Assembly: GCF_020283565.1 (NCBI RefSeq)
Contig: NC_060063.1
Coordinates: forward strand, 45,344,856 to 45,408,855
Origin: Trifolium pratense
Lineage: Eukaryota > Streptophyta > Magnoliopsida > Fabales > Fabaceae
Direction of reading: 5' to 3'
Length of the DNA: 64,000 bases
Numbering within the stretch: position 1 is the stretch's first letter; each line of letters opens with the position of its first letter. The translations under genes were made by a program, and so were the position numbers. Positions 52,966 through 63,179 of this stretch are shown here, piece by piece. Under the pieces are notes generated by a model that was not told where the DNA came from, did not search any database, and worked only from the letters and a program-made list of their open reading frames with translations.

Positions 52966-53190
52966 CTTGTGTGATTATAGTGAAATCCCTTGGAAGTGCA
53001 AGGGGACTGGACTACTCTCGTTTTGTGAGAGGAACCAGTATATATTGCTTGTGTGATCTCTCTCTCTATCTTGTTATTTATTGTGTTATTTTTTCCGCTG
53101 CTATCGTAGTTGAGTTAAGAACTTGAAAAAGTTTTAACTTAGCTAAAACACAATTCAACCCCCCCCCTTCTTGTGTTTTCACACCTTCAA

Positions 53191-53203
53191 TTGGCATCAG
53201 AGC
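53191..53203 (+). other. Primer-binding site of copia A
   Basis: TTGGCATCAGAGC, seven bases after the 5' LTR, is one base different from the TGGTATCAGAGC complement of initiator Met tRNA used by most plant copia elements. Confidence 0.75.
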
Positions 53204-53259
53204 GCCTGGTCTGTTACTTTCACTTAACAGTGAGACAGTAAAGATCTTGTGAGAACACT

Positions 53260-55659
53260 ATGTCTGGAGGAGATGATAGTAGTACTAGAACTACTGGTGA
53301 AGGTGAGGCCAGTGGAGCTGGTGGTGGTCCTAGAAATGCTTTTGGTTTTGACTACTTGAGTAATGAATCACATGAACATAGTGGCAACAGAAAAGCCCCT
53401 ATATTCAATGGTGATGCATCATTATTTGAGTGGTGGAAAGAGAGATTGTATAACAATATTACTGCTATTGATCATGAGTTGTGGGATTTGGTTGAGTTGG
53501 GAGTAACTTTTGAAAACTTAAATGAACATGGAAGGTTGTCCATTGAGCATAGAAAGTTACTCACACCAGCTAACTTAAAAATCTACACTAAGCATCATAG
53601 AGTAAAGGACATTGTTGTTGGTGCTATTAGACATGAGGATTATGTCAGAATAGAGAACAAGTCTACTGCTAAATCTATCTTTGATTCTATGTGTGCCACC
53701 TATGATGGTAATGAAAAGGTTCAAGAGGCTAAAGCTAGTCTTTTGATAAGGCAATATGAACTTTTCACTATGCAACAAGATGAAAACATTGAGACTATGT
53801 TTACAAGGTTTCAAATCCTTGTATCTGGTCTTAAAGCTCTTAAAAGAAGTTATTCAACCTATGACCATGTTCAGAAGATTCTGAGAAGTCTTCCTATTGC
53901 TTGGAGACCTAAGGTCACTGCAATAGAGGAAGCTCAAAATCTCAAGACTCTGAGTCTTGAAGCTCTGATAAGCAATCTCAGAAGCCATGAGATGGTTCTG
54001 GATGCTGACTCAGAAACTAAGAAGAAGTCTAAGTCAGTGGCTTTACAGTCAACTAAGACTACTTCTAAGGCTCTTAAGACTCAGCTTCTTGATATTGAAG
54101 AAGAATCTTCTGCTGATGGTCAAGAGGATGAGATGAATGAGGATGAGTTTGCTTTATTCACCAAGTTTCAGCAATGGAACAGATTTAACAAAAGAAATTT
54201 CAGAGGAGGTAACAGCTCCAGAAATTTTGTCAGCAAAAAGGATGATCAGAAGAACTGCTTCAACTGTAAGAAGCCAGGACACTTTATTGCTGATTGTCCA
54301 GAAATGTCTGCTAAAGACAAAAGCAAAAGATACAGCTCAAAGAAGCAACAATTCAAGAGTAAATTGAGAAAGAGTCTGATGGCTACTTTTGAAGAGCTAT
54401 CATCTGAGGAAGAAGTTGAGGAAGAAGAAGAAGCAAATCTAGCCCTGATGGCTTCAACTGACTCAGATGTAGACTCAGACGATGAATCAGAATCAGATTC
54501 AGAAGTAACTGATGAGGTATTTTCTGACTGTTCTAAATCTCAACTTATAACTGCACTTAACAAGGTCATTGAGAAACATCTCAGAGTGTTAAGTAAACAA
54601 AAAGTTTTTCAAGAAAAGCTCAACACTCTGACTGAACAAGCAGAACATTTTCAAGGTCTATATCAAGAAACTCTGAATAGAGTAAATGACCTTGAAAAGG
54701 GTTGTGCTGTCTGTCACAAACCTATTGATGAGCAGGAAATAGCTCTTCAACAGTTTGTGCATCTCAACCTCGGTAAGAGCAAAGCTGCTAATCTTGTTTA
54801 TAATGTCATGAGACATAGAGGAGAGGGACTTGGCTATGAATATGGTAGAACATATTCAAAGCTAAAGACCTATCCCAAAAAGGTTGGAAAATCTTGGGTT
54901 TACTATGTTGTACCTCAGAGTGAAGAAGGAAAGAAATTTGGTACTCTGGAAGATGAGGACAATAATCTGAGAGATTTTGGAAATGACAACTCAGAGGAAC
55001 CAAGTTCCTCAGGATCTGGGAAGAAAAGCTCAGAAGATAAAAGCTATTCAGAACTTGACAGTATTAGTTCAGATGTTCTGAAAGTTTCAAAATCTGAGGC
55101 TTCAACTTCTGGAACCAGAGGAATTCTAGTTCATGAGAAAAGTCAACCTAAAGGCTCAGAAGTTCTTAAAAGAAAGTCAAACCTCAAACCTCAGAGGCAA
55201 CATAGGACTAAGGTTATTTATGATTCTAGAGTCAGTAAATATAACCAGTCAAATCAATGGACTGGTGATAAATACAAACTCTGGAAGCATAAACAATCCA
55301 AGTCCTGGAATAATAACAGAACTCAAACTAAGAAACATTTTCAAAAGAGTTATTATTCCAAACCAAAATCCTTCTCTCACACTCAACAACACAGTAAACA
55401 TTTGTGGACTAACAAGCGTGGACCCAGAAGATGGGTACCAAAAGCTGAAATTATGTATCATTCAGATTTACCAACTAGGAAAGGATATGTCCTACCTAGA
55501 GTATGGAAACAAGTCCTATGCAAAGGAAGAAGGGCTTATGTTCTTGACCAATGGCTGACAAGTTCTCAAGTTAACAATCAGAACTTGATAAATGAAGAGG
55601 AAGAATATTGGGATGACTTTATCATTAACTGTGATAAAGAGTTCCACCGTAGTGATTAA
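53260..55659 (+). CDS. Copia A gag
   Basis: 799 residues from [15 protein letters not shown]. The N-terminal half has the UBN2-type copia gag domain ([42 protein letters not shown]). The zinc knuckle CX2CX4HX4C is at 333-346 ([14 protein letters not shown]). A long Ser/Asp/Glu-rich region and a basic Asn/Gln/Lys-rich segment follow, then [17 protein letters not shown] near the C-terminus. It forms the virus-like particle and packages RNA. The stop TAA (55657-55659) nearly abuts the pol frame, which lies in -1; copia B has the same arrangement. Confidence 0.9.
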   Translation: MSGGDDSSTRTTGEGEASGAGGGPRNAFGFDYLSNESHEHSGNRKAPIFNGDASLFEWWKERLYNNITAIDHELWDLVELGVTFENLNEHGRLSIEHRKLLTPANLKIYTKHHRVKDIVVGAIRHEDYVRIENKSTAKSIFDSMCATYDGNEKVQEAKASLLIRQYELFTMQQDENIETMFTRFQILVSGLKALKRSYSTYDHVQKILRSLPIAWRPKVTAIEEAQNLKTLSLEALISNLRSHEMVLDADSETKKKSKSVALQSTKTTSKALKTQLLDIEEESSADGQEDEMNEDEFALFTKFQQWNRFNKRNFRGGNSSRNFVSKKDDQKNCFNCKKPGHFIADCPEMSAKDKSKRYSSKKQQFKSKLRKSLMATFEELSSEEEVEEEEEANLALMASTDSDVDSDDESESDSEVTDEVFSDCSKSQLITALNKVIEKHLRVLSKQKVFQEKLNTLTEQAEHFQGLYQETLNRVNDLEKGCAVCHKPIDEQEIALQQFVHLNLGKSKAANLVYNVMRHRGEGLGYEYGRTYSKLKTYPKKVGKSWVYYVVPQSEEGKKFGTLEDEDNNLRDFGNDNSEEPSSSGSGKKSSEDKSYSELDSISSDVLKVSKSEASTSGTRGILVHEKSQPKGSEVLKRKSNLKPQRQHRTKVIYDSRVSKYNQSNQWTGDKYKLWKHKQSKSWNNNRTQTKKHFQKSYYSKPKSFSHTQQHSKHLWTNKRGPRRWVPKAEIMYHSDLPTRKGYVLPRVWKQVLCKGRRAYVLDQWLTSSQVNNQNLINEEEEYWDDFIINCDKEFHRSD

Positions 55660-55661
55660 AG

Positions 55662-58600
55662 TTGTTTCTCATACAGCCTATCACTCAAAGAAGTATCATG
55701 AATCATTCATGGTATCTGGATAGTGGGTGTTCAAGGCACATGACTGGTGACAAGCAACTGTTTTCCAAGCTAACCATGAAAGAAGGAGGTTCTGTTGGCT
55801 TTGGAGGTAATCAGAAAGGAAAGATAATAGGTACAGGTACAGTAGGTAATTCCTCCCTATCTATTAATGATGTTTGGTTAGTTGATGGACTTAAGCATAA
55901 TCTATTGAGCATAAGTCAATTTTGCGACAATGGTTATGTAGTTGTCTTTAATAAGGAATCATGTACTGTATCTAAACAATCTGATAACTCCATTATATTC
56001 AAAGGTCTGAGAAAGAACAATGTCTATAAAATTAATCTTTCTGATTTGAATGAACAAAAAGTGATGTGTCTTTTGACTTTGAGTGAAGAAAAATGGATCT
56101 GGCATAAGAGGTTAGGCCATGCTAACTGGAGGTTAATCTCTAAGCTTAGCAAGCTTGACCTTGTCAGAGGATTACCTAAAATCAAATATCACTCAAACAC
56201 ACTTTGTGGTTCATGTCAAAAAGGAAAGATTACAAAATCATCTTTTAAACCTAAGAACATTGTTTCTACCTCAAGACCATTGGAACTTCTTCACATTGAT
56301 CTTTTTGGACCAGTTAACACTACTTCAATCAATGGAAAGAAGTATGGATTAGTAATTGTTGATGATTACAGTAGATGGACTTGGGTAAAATTCCTAAGAA
56401 CAAAAGATGAAGCTTATGATGAGTTTAGCATCTTCTGCAAACAAATTCAAAATGAAAAAGGCTACACTATTTTAAAAGTTAGAAGTGATCATGGTGGAGA
56501 ATTTGAAAATGAACCTTTTGAAAACTTTTGTGAAAAATATGGCATTTTGCATGAATTCTCTTCTCCTAGAACTCCTCAACAAAATGGGGTTGTAGAAAGG
56601 AAGAATAGAACTCTGCAAGAAATGGCCAGAACCATGATGCATGAAACAAATGTAGCAAAGTTTTTATGGGCAGAAGCTGTAAACACAGCATGTTATGTTC
56701 AAAATAGAATCTATATCAGATCTAAGTTGAACAAAACTGCTTATGAATTGTTCAAAGGAAGAAAACCTGATATTTCTTATTTTCATCAGTTTGGATGTAC
56801 ATGTTACATCTTAAACAACAAAGTCCATCTAAAGAAATTTGATGCTAGAGGTTATAAGGGTATCTTTATAGGATATTCTGAACGCTCAAAAGCATACAGA
56901 CTGTATATTTCTGAAACACACACTGTGGAAGAAAGTATGCATGTCAAATTTGATGACAAAGAGCCTGACCAAGTGTCAGAGCTTGTGGAAGGTTTGTCTA
57001 GATTTCAGGTATCAGAGGATCAATATTCAGATATTCCAAACTACTCAGAACATCCATTCTCTGAAGTACCTCTGAACACAATAGTTCCTACAGACTCTGA
57101 ACAACCAAGAACTGAAGCATCTGCTGAACCTGATGTTGATGAGTCTGAAGATGATGAGCCCCCAAGAAATACTTTCAAATACAAATCATCACATCCAGAG
57201 GAACTGATATTAGGCAACAAGGATAGTCCAAGGAAAACAAGATCTCAACTGAGAAATGAGGAATCATTAGTTGGTCTTATCTCAATGATGGAACCTTCAA
57301 AGATTGATGAAGCTCTGAAGGATGATGCTTGGATTGTAGCAATGCAAGAAGAGCTGAATCAATTTCAAAGGAATGATGTGTGGACTCTAGTGCCTAAGCC
57401 TTCACACAAGAACATTATTGGAACAAAATGGGTATTCAGAAACAAGCTGAATGAACAAGGTGAAGTGGTAAGGAACAAGGCTAGATTGGTTGCACAAGGT
57501 TATAGTCAACAAGAGGGGATTGACTATACTGAAACCTTTGCACCAGTTGCTAGACTTGAAGCAATCAGGTTACTTCTATCTTATGCTGTTAATCATGGAA
57601 TAACCTTATATCAGATGGATGTTAAAAGTGCCTTCTTAAATGGTTTCATTTCTGAAGAAGTGTATGTTAAGCAACCTCCTGGTTTTGAAGATATCTCAAA
57701 CCCAGAACATGTTTTTAAACTGAAGAAATCACTGTATGGTCTGAAACAAGCTCCAAGAGCTTGGTATGATAGACTCAGTAATTTCCTACTTGAAAAGGGT
57801 TTTGAGAAAGGGAAGGTTGACTGCACACTCTTTAGAAAAACAACCAAAGAAGACATTTTAATCATTCAAATTTATGTTGATGATATTATTTTTGGTTCAA
57901 CTAATGCTGCTTTGTGCAAGAATTTTTCTAAGATAATGCAGGATGAATTTGAAATGAGCATGATGGGAGAGTTGAAATTCTTTCTTGGAATTCAAATCAA
58001 TCAGAAGAAGGAAGGAACTTATGTTCATCAATCAAAATACACTAAAGAACTTCTGAAGAAATTCAATCTAGATGACTGCAAGATAATGAATACTCCTATG
58101 CATCCAACTACCAACATGGGCAAGTCAGATGATGAAGGAAAAGTAGATCAAAAGGTCTACAGAGGTATGATTGGTTCCTTACTCTATCTGACAGCCTCTA
58201 GACCAGATATTTTATTCAGTGTATGCTTATGTGCAAGATTCCAGTCAGATCCTAGAGAATCTCATCTTACAGCTGTAAAGAGAATCTTTAGATATCTGAA
58301 AGGAACAACTAATCTTGGACTTCTCTATAAGAAATCCAATGATTATGTGCTAAATGGATTCTGTGATGCTGACTATGCTGGAGATAAAATTGAAAGAAAA
58401 TCCACAAGTGGCAATTGTCAATTTGTTGGTGAAAACCTTATCTCCTGGGCTAGTAAGAGACAAACTACTATAGCTTTGTCTACAGCAGAAGCAGAATACA
58501 TTTCAGCAGCTAAGTGTTGTACACAACTACTCTGGTTAAAATATCAGTTAGAAGATTATCAGGTAAGCAGTAACAATATTCCTTTATATTGTGATAATAC

Positions 58601-58820
58601 TGCAGCCATTCATTTATCTAAAAATCCTATCCTACACTCTAGAGCCAAACATATTGAAATTAAACACCATTTTATCAGAGATTATGTTCAGAGAGGCATT
58701 ATAGATATTAAGTTTGTTGATACTGAAAATCAATGGGCTGATATATTTACTAAAGCTTTATCTGTTGAAAGATTTGATTTTATAAAGAAACATCTGAACA
58801 TGTTTTCAATCTCTGAATGA
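55662..58820 (+). CDS. Copia A pol: protease, integrase, reverse transcriptase, RNase H
   Basis: 1052 codons counted from the first possible start; the first ATG is 55698 ([11 protein letters not shown]). The protease has DSG (20-22). Integrase has a zinc domain with H148, H153, C182 and C185 and a catalytic triad D213, D276, E312 (35 residues between D and E). Reverse transcriptase has [12 protein letters not shown] and YVDD (738-741). RNase H has [17 protein letters not shown] and YCDNTAAI. Everything needed for reverse transcription and integration is present. The frame opens just after a TGA at 55653-55655, so translation needs a -1 shift at the gag end, reinitiation or another device. 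Confidence 0.93.
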   Translation: MFLIQPITQRSIMNHSWYLDSGCSRHMTGDKQLFSKLTMKEGGSVGFGGNQKGKIIGTGTVGNSSLSINDVWLVDGLKHNLLSISQFCDNGYVVVFNKESCTVSKQSDNSIIFKGLRKNNVYKINLSDLNEQKVMCLLTLSEEKWIWHKRLGHANWRLISKLSKLDLVRGLPKIKYHSNTLCGSCQKGKITKSSFKPKNIVSTSRPLELLHIDLFGPVNTTSINGKKYGLVIVDDYSRWTWVKFLRTKDEAYDEFSIFCKQIQNEKGYTILKVRSDHGGEFENEPFENFCEKYGILHEFSSPRTPQQNGVVERKNRTLQEMARTMMHETNVAKFLWAEAVNTACYVQNRIYIRSKLNKTAYELFKGRKPDISYFHQFGCTCYILNNKVHLKKFDARGYKGIFIGYSERSKAYRLYISETHTVEESMHVKFDDKEPDQVSELVEGLSRFQVSEDQYSDIPNYSEHPFSEVPLNTIVPTDSEQPRTEASAEPDVDESEDDEPPRNTFKYKSSHPEELILGNKDSPRKTRSQLRNEESLVGLISMMEPSKIDEALKDDAWIVAMQEELNQFQRNDVWTLVPKPSHKNIIGTKWVFRNKLNEQGEVVRNKARLVAQGYSQQEGIDYTETFAPVARLEAIRLLLSYAVNHGITLYQMDVKSAFLNGFISEEVYVKQPPGFEDISNPEHVFKLKKSLYGLKQAPRAWYDRLSNFLLEKGFEKGKVDCTLFRKTTKEDILIIQIYVDDIIFGSTNAALCKNFSKIMQDEFEMSMMGELKFFLGIQINQKKEGTYVHQSKYTKELLKKFNLDDCKIMNTPMHPTTNMGKSDDEGKVDQKVYRGMIGSLLYLTASRPDILFSVCLCARFQSDPRESHLTAVKRIFRYLKGTTNLGLLYKKSNDYVLNGFCDADYAGDKIERKSTSGNCQFVGENLISWASKRQTTIALSTAEAEYISAAKCCTQLLWLKYQLEDYQVSSNNIPLYCDNTAAIHLSKNPILHSRAKHIEIKHHFIRDYVQRGIIDIKFVDTENQWADIFTKALSVERFDFIKKHLNMFSISE

Positions 58821-59274
58821 AAAATTGTTTTTGGCAATTAAAGTGTAAGAGGTTATGTATATCAGAACTTATGATTCAGAACATCTGAAACACAAGCTCT
58901 GAAGTACTTAACTCTGATAGAGAATTTTAAATAACTCAGAGGCTCTGAACTATTTAAGTGGGAAACGTTTAGTATTCACTGCTGAACAGTTGTCCATTAA
59001 AATAGCAGTTACCGAGTAAACTTTTGCACGTGGTCTACGTGTGTCAGGTAGTGGGTGGTTAATGATGATTTTTGGTATTCAACTTTCTGTCAATTAGCGT
59101 AACTTCCCAAATTTGCTATTTTCGTGTTAACTGTGTGCATTTAAATAAAACTTACACAATACACTTGCACACTATTCACTTTCACAACCTACACTTTCAT
59201 ATTCTCTCTAAACCTCCAACACAAACTTTCTTTCTCTCTCGTTAGTTTTCCAAACCTTACCCTAATCTCCAACA
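58821..59274 (+). promoter_or_regulatory. Promoter-like region between pol and ORF3 of copia A
   Basis: A 454-bp spacer with features of a plant promoter. It has a G-box CACGTGG (59027-59033), a second ACGTGT core (59037-59042), a TATA-like TTTAAATAAA (59140-59149), then a CT-rich leader and ATG in a good context (AACAATGG). Copia B preserves the same elements. It could drive a separate ORF3 transcript, which would solve its expression behind the pol stop. Inference from motifs only. Confidence 0.45.
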
Positions 59275-61980
59275 ATGGCTGGTGCTTCGTCTTCTTCGTC
59301 AAAAAGGATTCCACCGTTTATTTTCAAAAATCTTCAGATCGTTGGGAACGAGATGGAGTTTCCAGAATCTGAACTTACTTTTCTTTCAGAGAAGATGGTT
59401 GATTTCGATGGTCTACAAGCTAATGGGTTTGATGTTAAAAAGTACTTTATCACTCAGGGATGGGATAAGTATTTCGACATGCTTAATGGTCCCATTTATC
59501 CAGATTTGTTGAAGAAATTTTGGATGAAGGCAAAGGTTTTTGATAAGCATGAAGCTAAGAAGGAAGAGCTTGCAGCAATAGAAAGGAATCCTAGTCTGAA
59601 GGGCAAAACTAGGAAGGAAATGGGTTTGCTGGATTATACAGGTGTACAGATTAGGTCTAATATCTGTGGGATGAACATGGCACTCTCGCCCATCCATTTC
59701 AATGCTCTTCTTGGTCTGCCTAACTCTGGGTTAGAGCTAGATGTGTTTGAAAAGGATACAAGATACAGGGATGATCTTCTGCATCTCATTTGCACAGATT
59801 TCTCCTTAAAAGGAAAAGTAAAGGGTTTGACTGATGAATGTAGAGTTCTTTTCAAGATCATCCTAGCAGCTATCAGTCCAAGGGTTGGTGGGACTGATAC
59901 AATCTCCTGGACTCATCGTCATCTGCTGTATTTCCTTCTGACTGGAAAGAAGGTTAATCTTGGAGATTACTTTTTTGAACGTATTTGTGAAGCCATCTTT
60001 GCTAGTAAATCTCAGAGGAAAACTACTATAGTTTATCCTAGGCTGTTATCAGACCTTCTGCATCAAGGTCATGTTGTTCAGAACTTGAGGAAATTCCACC
60101 CTGAATTGGTTGATAAGAGGTTCTATCCAGAAATTCTGAACGCTAATTTTCTGTCCAAGATGCGTTTGATTGCATCTAAGCCTGTTGCCCCCCCACAAGA
60201 GTTCACTGTTAGGCTTGAGGATCGTCTGTATGTCGCAGGCTACCCAGTTATATCTGAAGCTGATGCTGAGCATGTAATTCAGGATTACTTGGAAGTGCTC
60301 AGACAAGAAGGTTTTGTTGTTGATAGGAGTATGATTCCTCCTGCTCCTGTCAATCTGTATAACCCTAAGAGGAAACCAAAGAGAAAGGCTGAAGCTCAAG
60401 CTGATCTTCCTAAGCCAGATCTTCTGGTTCAGAAGAAGATTAAGGTAGAAAAAGCTATGGTTGAGCAAAGGACTAAGAGGAAGCATGAAGAATCTGCTAC
60501 CAAGGCTGCTGAAGGAGCTTCCAAAAAGCCTATGGTTGTTGAAGTTGAAAGTTCATCTGAGGAATCTGACTCTGAAGATGAAACTGAGTCTGATGAAGAA
60601 ACAATTGCTGAAAGCCTTCGTAAAAGACCTGCTCCTACTTCCAAAGATAAAGGTAAATCTACTAAGTATGTCTTCAATGAAAATGAGATTGGAATAGGTT
60701 TCACCAAACCTCTCAGAACCATTTTACCAACCTCTGATAATCCAACCTCTGATAACCCCCTTTCTGAACTAGAAAAACATCTTAGTCCAGACCCTCTTAA
60801 CAATCAAACTTTCACCCAGAAGTCTTCATCACCTCCTAAACCTACATCACCTCAACCTCAACCTGACATTCCACCATCTGAACCTCAACCAGATATTCCT
60901 GTCACTAAACCAACCTCTCCCACAAAACAACCTTCTCCACACAAATCTCCTGAACCAACCCCTGAACAAACTGCTCCTGAACCAAACCCTGAATCTAAAT
61001 CCCCTGAACCATCTCCTGAACATAAATCTCCTGAACCATCTCCTGAGCATATTTACCCTGAATCCACTTCTGACATTTCATCATCTGAACCAACCCCTGA
61101 ACCTCATCCTAACCCAAGTGCTGAACATGCTTCTCCTGAGCGTATTCACACTTGTGCTCCCAAGCCTGCTACTGAAACACCTATTCTCTCTACCATTCCC
61201 AATCCTTCACCCTCATCATCCAACACTTTTAGAAATCTATCCACTAAATTTCATGAAGACTTGGTCAGATTATCTTTGCTTAAGGACAGGTTTCTAGTTT
61301 GTCCTTCTGATGTGGACCTAGAAGTTTCAAGCATTAAGGCAAGGATTTGCAATGCTTTGGATGGTGCTGCTGAGAAAATTAAGGCTGTAGTTGGAAGAAG
61401 AGATTTGGATGCGATAGACTTCATGAGGAAAAGTATGGCTAGGGCTGAATTGAAAAGGTTAACCATGTTTAATCATGCTGGATTTGAACTTGCTAAGCTG
61501 GAAGAAATTGCCGCTGTTGAACACCGTCTGAATGCTTTCAAAGTCATCTGGATAGACTCCAAGCTGTTTCAGAGTCTTGAAGCTCAGAGGTCTGAGTCTG
61601 AAAGGTTAGAAGAAGCTGCTGCAAGAGTTGCCCAGTTGGCTAATGAGTTGCAGACAGAGGATATTTCAGAAGATGCTGTGCTGGCTTCTCAGAATCAAGA
61701 GGATGTGCTGATGATTGACTATCCAGAGGAAGGTGAACCCTCTGATAAAGGCAAGGCACCTTTGATTGAAGACCCAGAACCTGTGATTGAAGATCAAGCT
61801 CCTGCTATGGCAGATCAGTTGAGAATATTTCAAGAAGCCCTGAGGGAACAGCAAGAAGGTTTAGAGCGTCAAAGAGCTGCTCAAGAGACATTGGAAACCA
61901 AGGTGGATGGTTTAGTTTCCAATGTGGGATCTTTGAATGATAAATTCGACCAACTCTTAGCTTTTCTTAAGAAACCCTAG
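59275..61980 (+). CDS. Copia A ORF3 (SIRE envelope-like protein)
   Basis: 901 residues from MAGASSSSSKRIPPFIFKNL. The globular N-terminal third (about 1-345; QVRSNICGMN-like region, GLPNSGLELDVFEKDTRYRDDLLHL, WTHRHLLYFLLTGKKVNL) resembles the plant transposon/plant-mobile type domain often found in these ORFs. A Lys/Glu/Ser region lies at about 360-460, a Pro-rich repeat region at about 515-640 (PEPSPEHKSPEPSPEH), and a helical C-terminus with likely coiled coil at about 690-900. No N-terminal signal peptide or clear membrane span is seen, so an actual envelope role is doubtful. Intact here, broken in copia B. Confidence 0.85.
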   Translation: MAGASSSSSKRIPPFIFKNLQIVGNEMEFPESELTFLSEKMVDFDGLQANGFDVKKYFITQGWDKYFDMLNGPIYPDLLKKFWMKAKVFDKHEAKKEELAAIERNPSLKGKTRKEMGLLDYTGVQIRSNICGMNMALSPIHFNALLGLPNSGLELDVFEKDTRYRDDLLHLICTDFSLKGKVKGLTDECRVLFKIILAAISPRVGGTDTISWTHRHLLYFLLTGKKVNLGDYFFERICEAIFASKSQRKTTIVYPRLLSDLLHQGHVVQNLRKFHPELVDKRFYPEILNANFLSKMRLIASKPVAPPQEFTVRLEDRLYVAGYPVISEADAEHVIQDYLEVLRQEGFVVDRSMIPPAPVNLYNPKRKPKRKAEAQADLPKPDLLVQKKIKVEKAMVEQRTKRKHEESATKAAEGASKKPMVVEVESSSEESDSEDETESDEETIAESLRKRPAPTSKDKGKSTKYVFNENEIGIGFTKPLRTILPTSDNPTSDNPLSELEKHLSPDPLNNQTFTQKSSSPPKPTSPQPQPDIPPSEPQPDIPVTKPTSPTKQPSPHKSPEPTPEQTAPEPNPESKSPEPSPEHKSPEPSPEHIYPESTSDISSSEPTPEPHPNPSAEHASPERIHTCAPKPATETPILSTIPNPSPSSSNTFRNLSTKFHEDLVRLSLLKDRFLVCPSDVDLEVSSIKARICNALDGAAEKIKAVVGRRDLDAIDFMRKSMARAELKRLTMFNHAGFELAKLEEIAAVEHRLNAFKVIWIDSKLFQSLEAQRSESERLEEAAARVAQLANELQTEDISEDAVLASQNQEDVLMIDYPEEGEPSDKGKAPLIEDPEPVIEDQAPAMADQLRIFQEALREQQEGLERQRAAQETLETKVDGLVSNVGSLNDKFDQLLAFLKKP

Positions 61981-62232
61981 GATTCTCTGCACATGTTTTA
62001 TGCTTTCTTTCTTTATTTTCTTTTTATCCTCTGAACAATTTTCTTTTAAGTTATGTTTGATTTTTCTTATAATGTGGTTTGTTTTATATTCTGTTTGTTT
62101 TGCTTGTGATTATTTTCTTTGTTAAATTAGAACATAAGAACACAAGATGCTTTCTAAAAACAAAATTTTTTATTAATGATCTGATAATGTTGAGTACATT
62201 GGTAAAAAGAAAAAGAAAAAGACAACCTAATC

Positions 62233-62599
62233 CTAATCAGATGGATAAAACTCGGAAGAAATCTCTGATTTCTCCTCAGCATCCTCTGATGAAATTTCAA
62301 TGGGATCTGGGTTTTGCTCTTGTTCTTCTTCTTCTTGTTCTTCCTCTGGAACATAGCTAGCCAAGAACTCCACATAATCAGCATCATCTTCATTCTCTTC
62401 AGCTTCAGAATCTGATGAGATGATTATTATCTCAGCATCTTGTGGTATCTTGTTATCTTCTTTATCCTTCTCTTCGTCTTCGCGTTTCTCCTCGTTTTTC
62501 TTTCTCTTAAACTCTGCGATGCGTAGACTAAATCTTTTCATTTTTTCCCAAACTCTCTTGCTTCACTTGTTTCTTCTTGTTTTTACGTGAAGAAGGCAT
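62233..62599 (-). pseudogene. Small acidic antisense ORF of copia A, 5' frameshift
   Basis: Matches the 121-residue ORF of copia B, but an extra A in the run GGAAAAAATG disrupts the frame between the first ATG (62599) and MKRFSLRIAEF (62541). From 62541 a 102-residue frame is open, with five substitutions relative to B, and keeps both ISSDSEAEE- and EISSEDAEE-type motifs. If translation normally starts at 62541, as the TATA position suggests, the insertion would be harmless. Confidence 0.45.
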
Positions 62600-62612
62600 G
62601 TTAACTCGTTCA

Positions 62613-62621
62613 CTTTTTATA
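62613..62621 (-). promoter_or_regulatory. TATA box of the antisense ORF (copia A)
   Basis: The minus strand reads TATAAAAAG, 14 bp upstream of ATG 62599 and about 72 bp upstream of ATG 62541. It corresponds to the TATAAAAG in copia B. Confidence 0.4.
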
Positions 62622-63167
62622 AACCCTTGAGCGCGTTGGTTTTCGGTTTTGAAATTAATTCACCTCTGTAACAACCACTCTTCTTTCTTTGACTGTCTTG
62701 GTTATATAACTTGTTTTACTTTTTGATAATGACAAAAGGGGGAGTAGTTACGCATTAATTGATATGTTCCAAAACTGAAACCACGCCCTTTATCTCGCTT
62801 TTATCTGTTAAATTAAAAGTTGTTACTTTTAAGTTGTTTTACGTATTTCAAGGTGGAGACTAAGTTAGTTGAAACTGAAATAAATTTCATAAGTAAGGAT
62901 AAGTTAAGAGTGCAATTTTAACTTAGCCTTATGAGACTTAGGGGGAGAGCTTGCAAACCTCTCACTCTGAAGAAAGATATGAAATTTGTTTTATTTCAAA
63001 ACATCTTAATCTTATACTAAATTAAAATATCATGGATAAAACATAAAGTTCAGACTTTATGGAATATCAATCTTAGGGGGAGCTTGCAAACCTCATAAAC
63101 CTAAGAGAAACATGATAAGTTAATTTAACAACAATTGTCAATTAATACTTATGTTTGTCATCATCAA
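62622..63167 (+). other. Copia A non-coding region before the polypurine tract
   Basis: Untranslated. Contains CTTAGGGGGAGAGCTTGCAA (near 62937) and CTTAGGGGGAGCTTGCAA (near 63073), additional purine-rich tracts resembling the polypurine tract, each followed by the same GCTTGCAAACCTC. An A/T-rich remainder has no ORF. Confidence 0.6.
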
Positions 63168-63179
63168 AAAGGGGGAGAT
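63168..63179 (+). other. Polypurine tract of copia A
   Basis: AAAGGGGGAGAT immediately before the 3' LTR (TGTTGG at 63180). Confidence 0.8.

Larger units (their letters stand above)
52086..53183 (+). repeat. 5' LTR of copia A
   Basis: 1098 bp, TGTTGGAACAAAATTG to GTGTTTTCACA. It contains a TATATATA tract (about 52629), four CTTGTGTGCTT-type repeats (52845-52965), a C-tract near the 3' end (about 53158-53167) and an antisense ORF. Confidence 0.9.
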
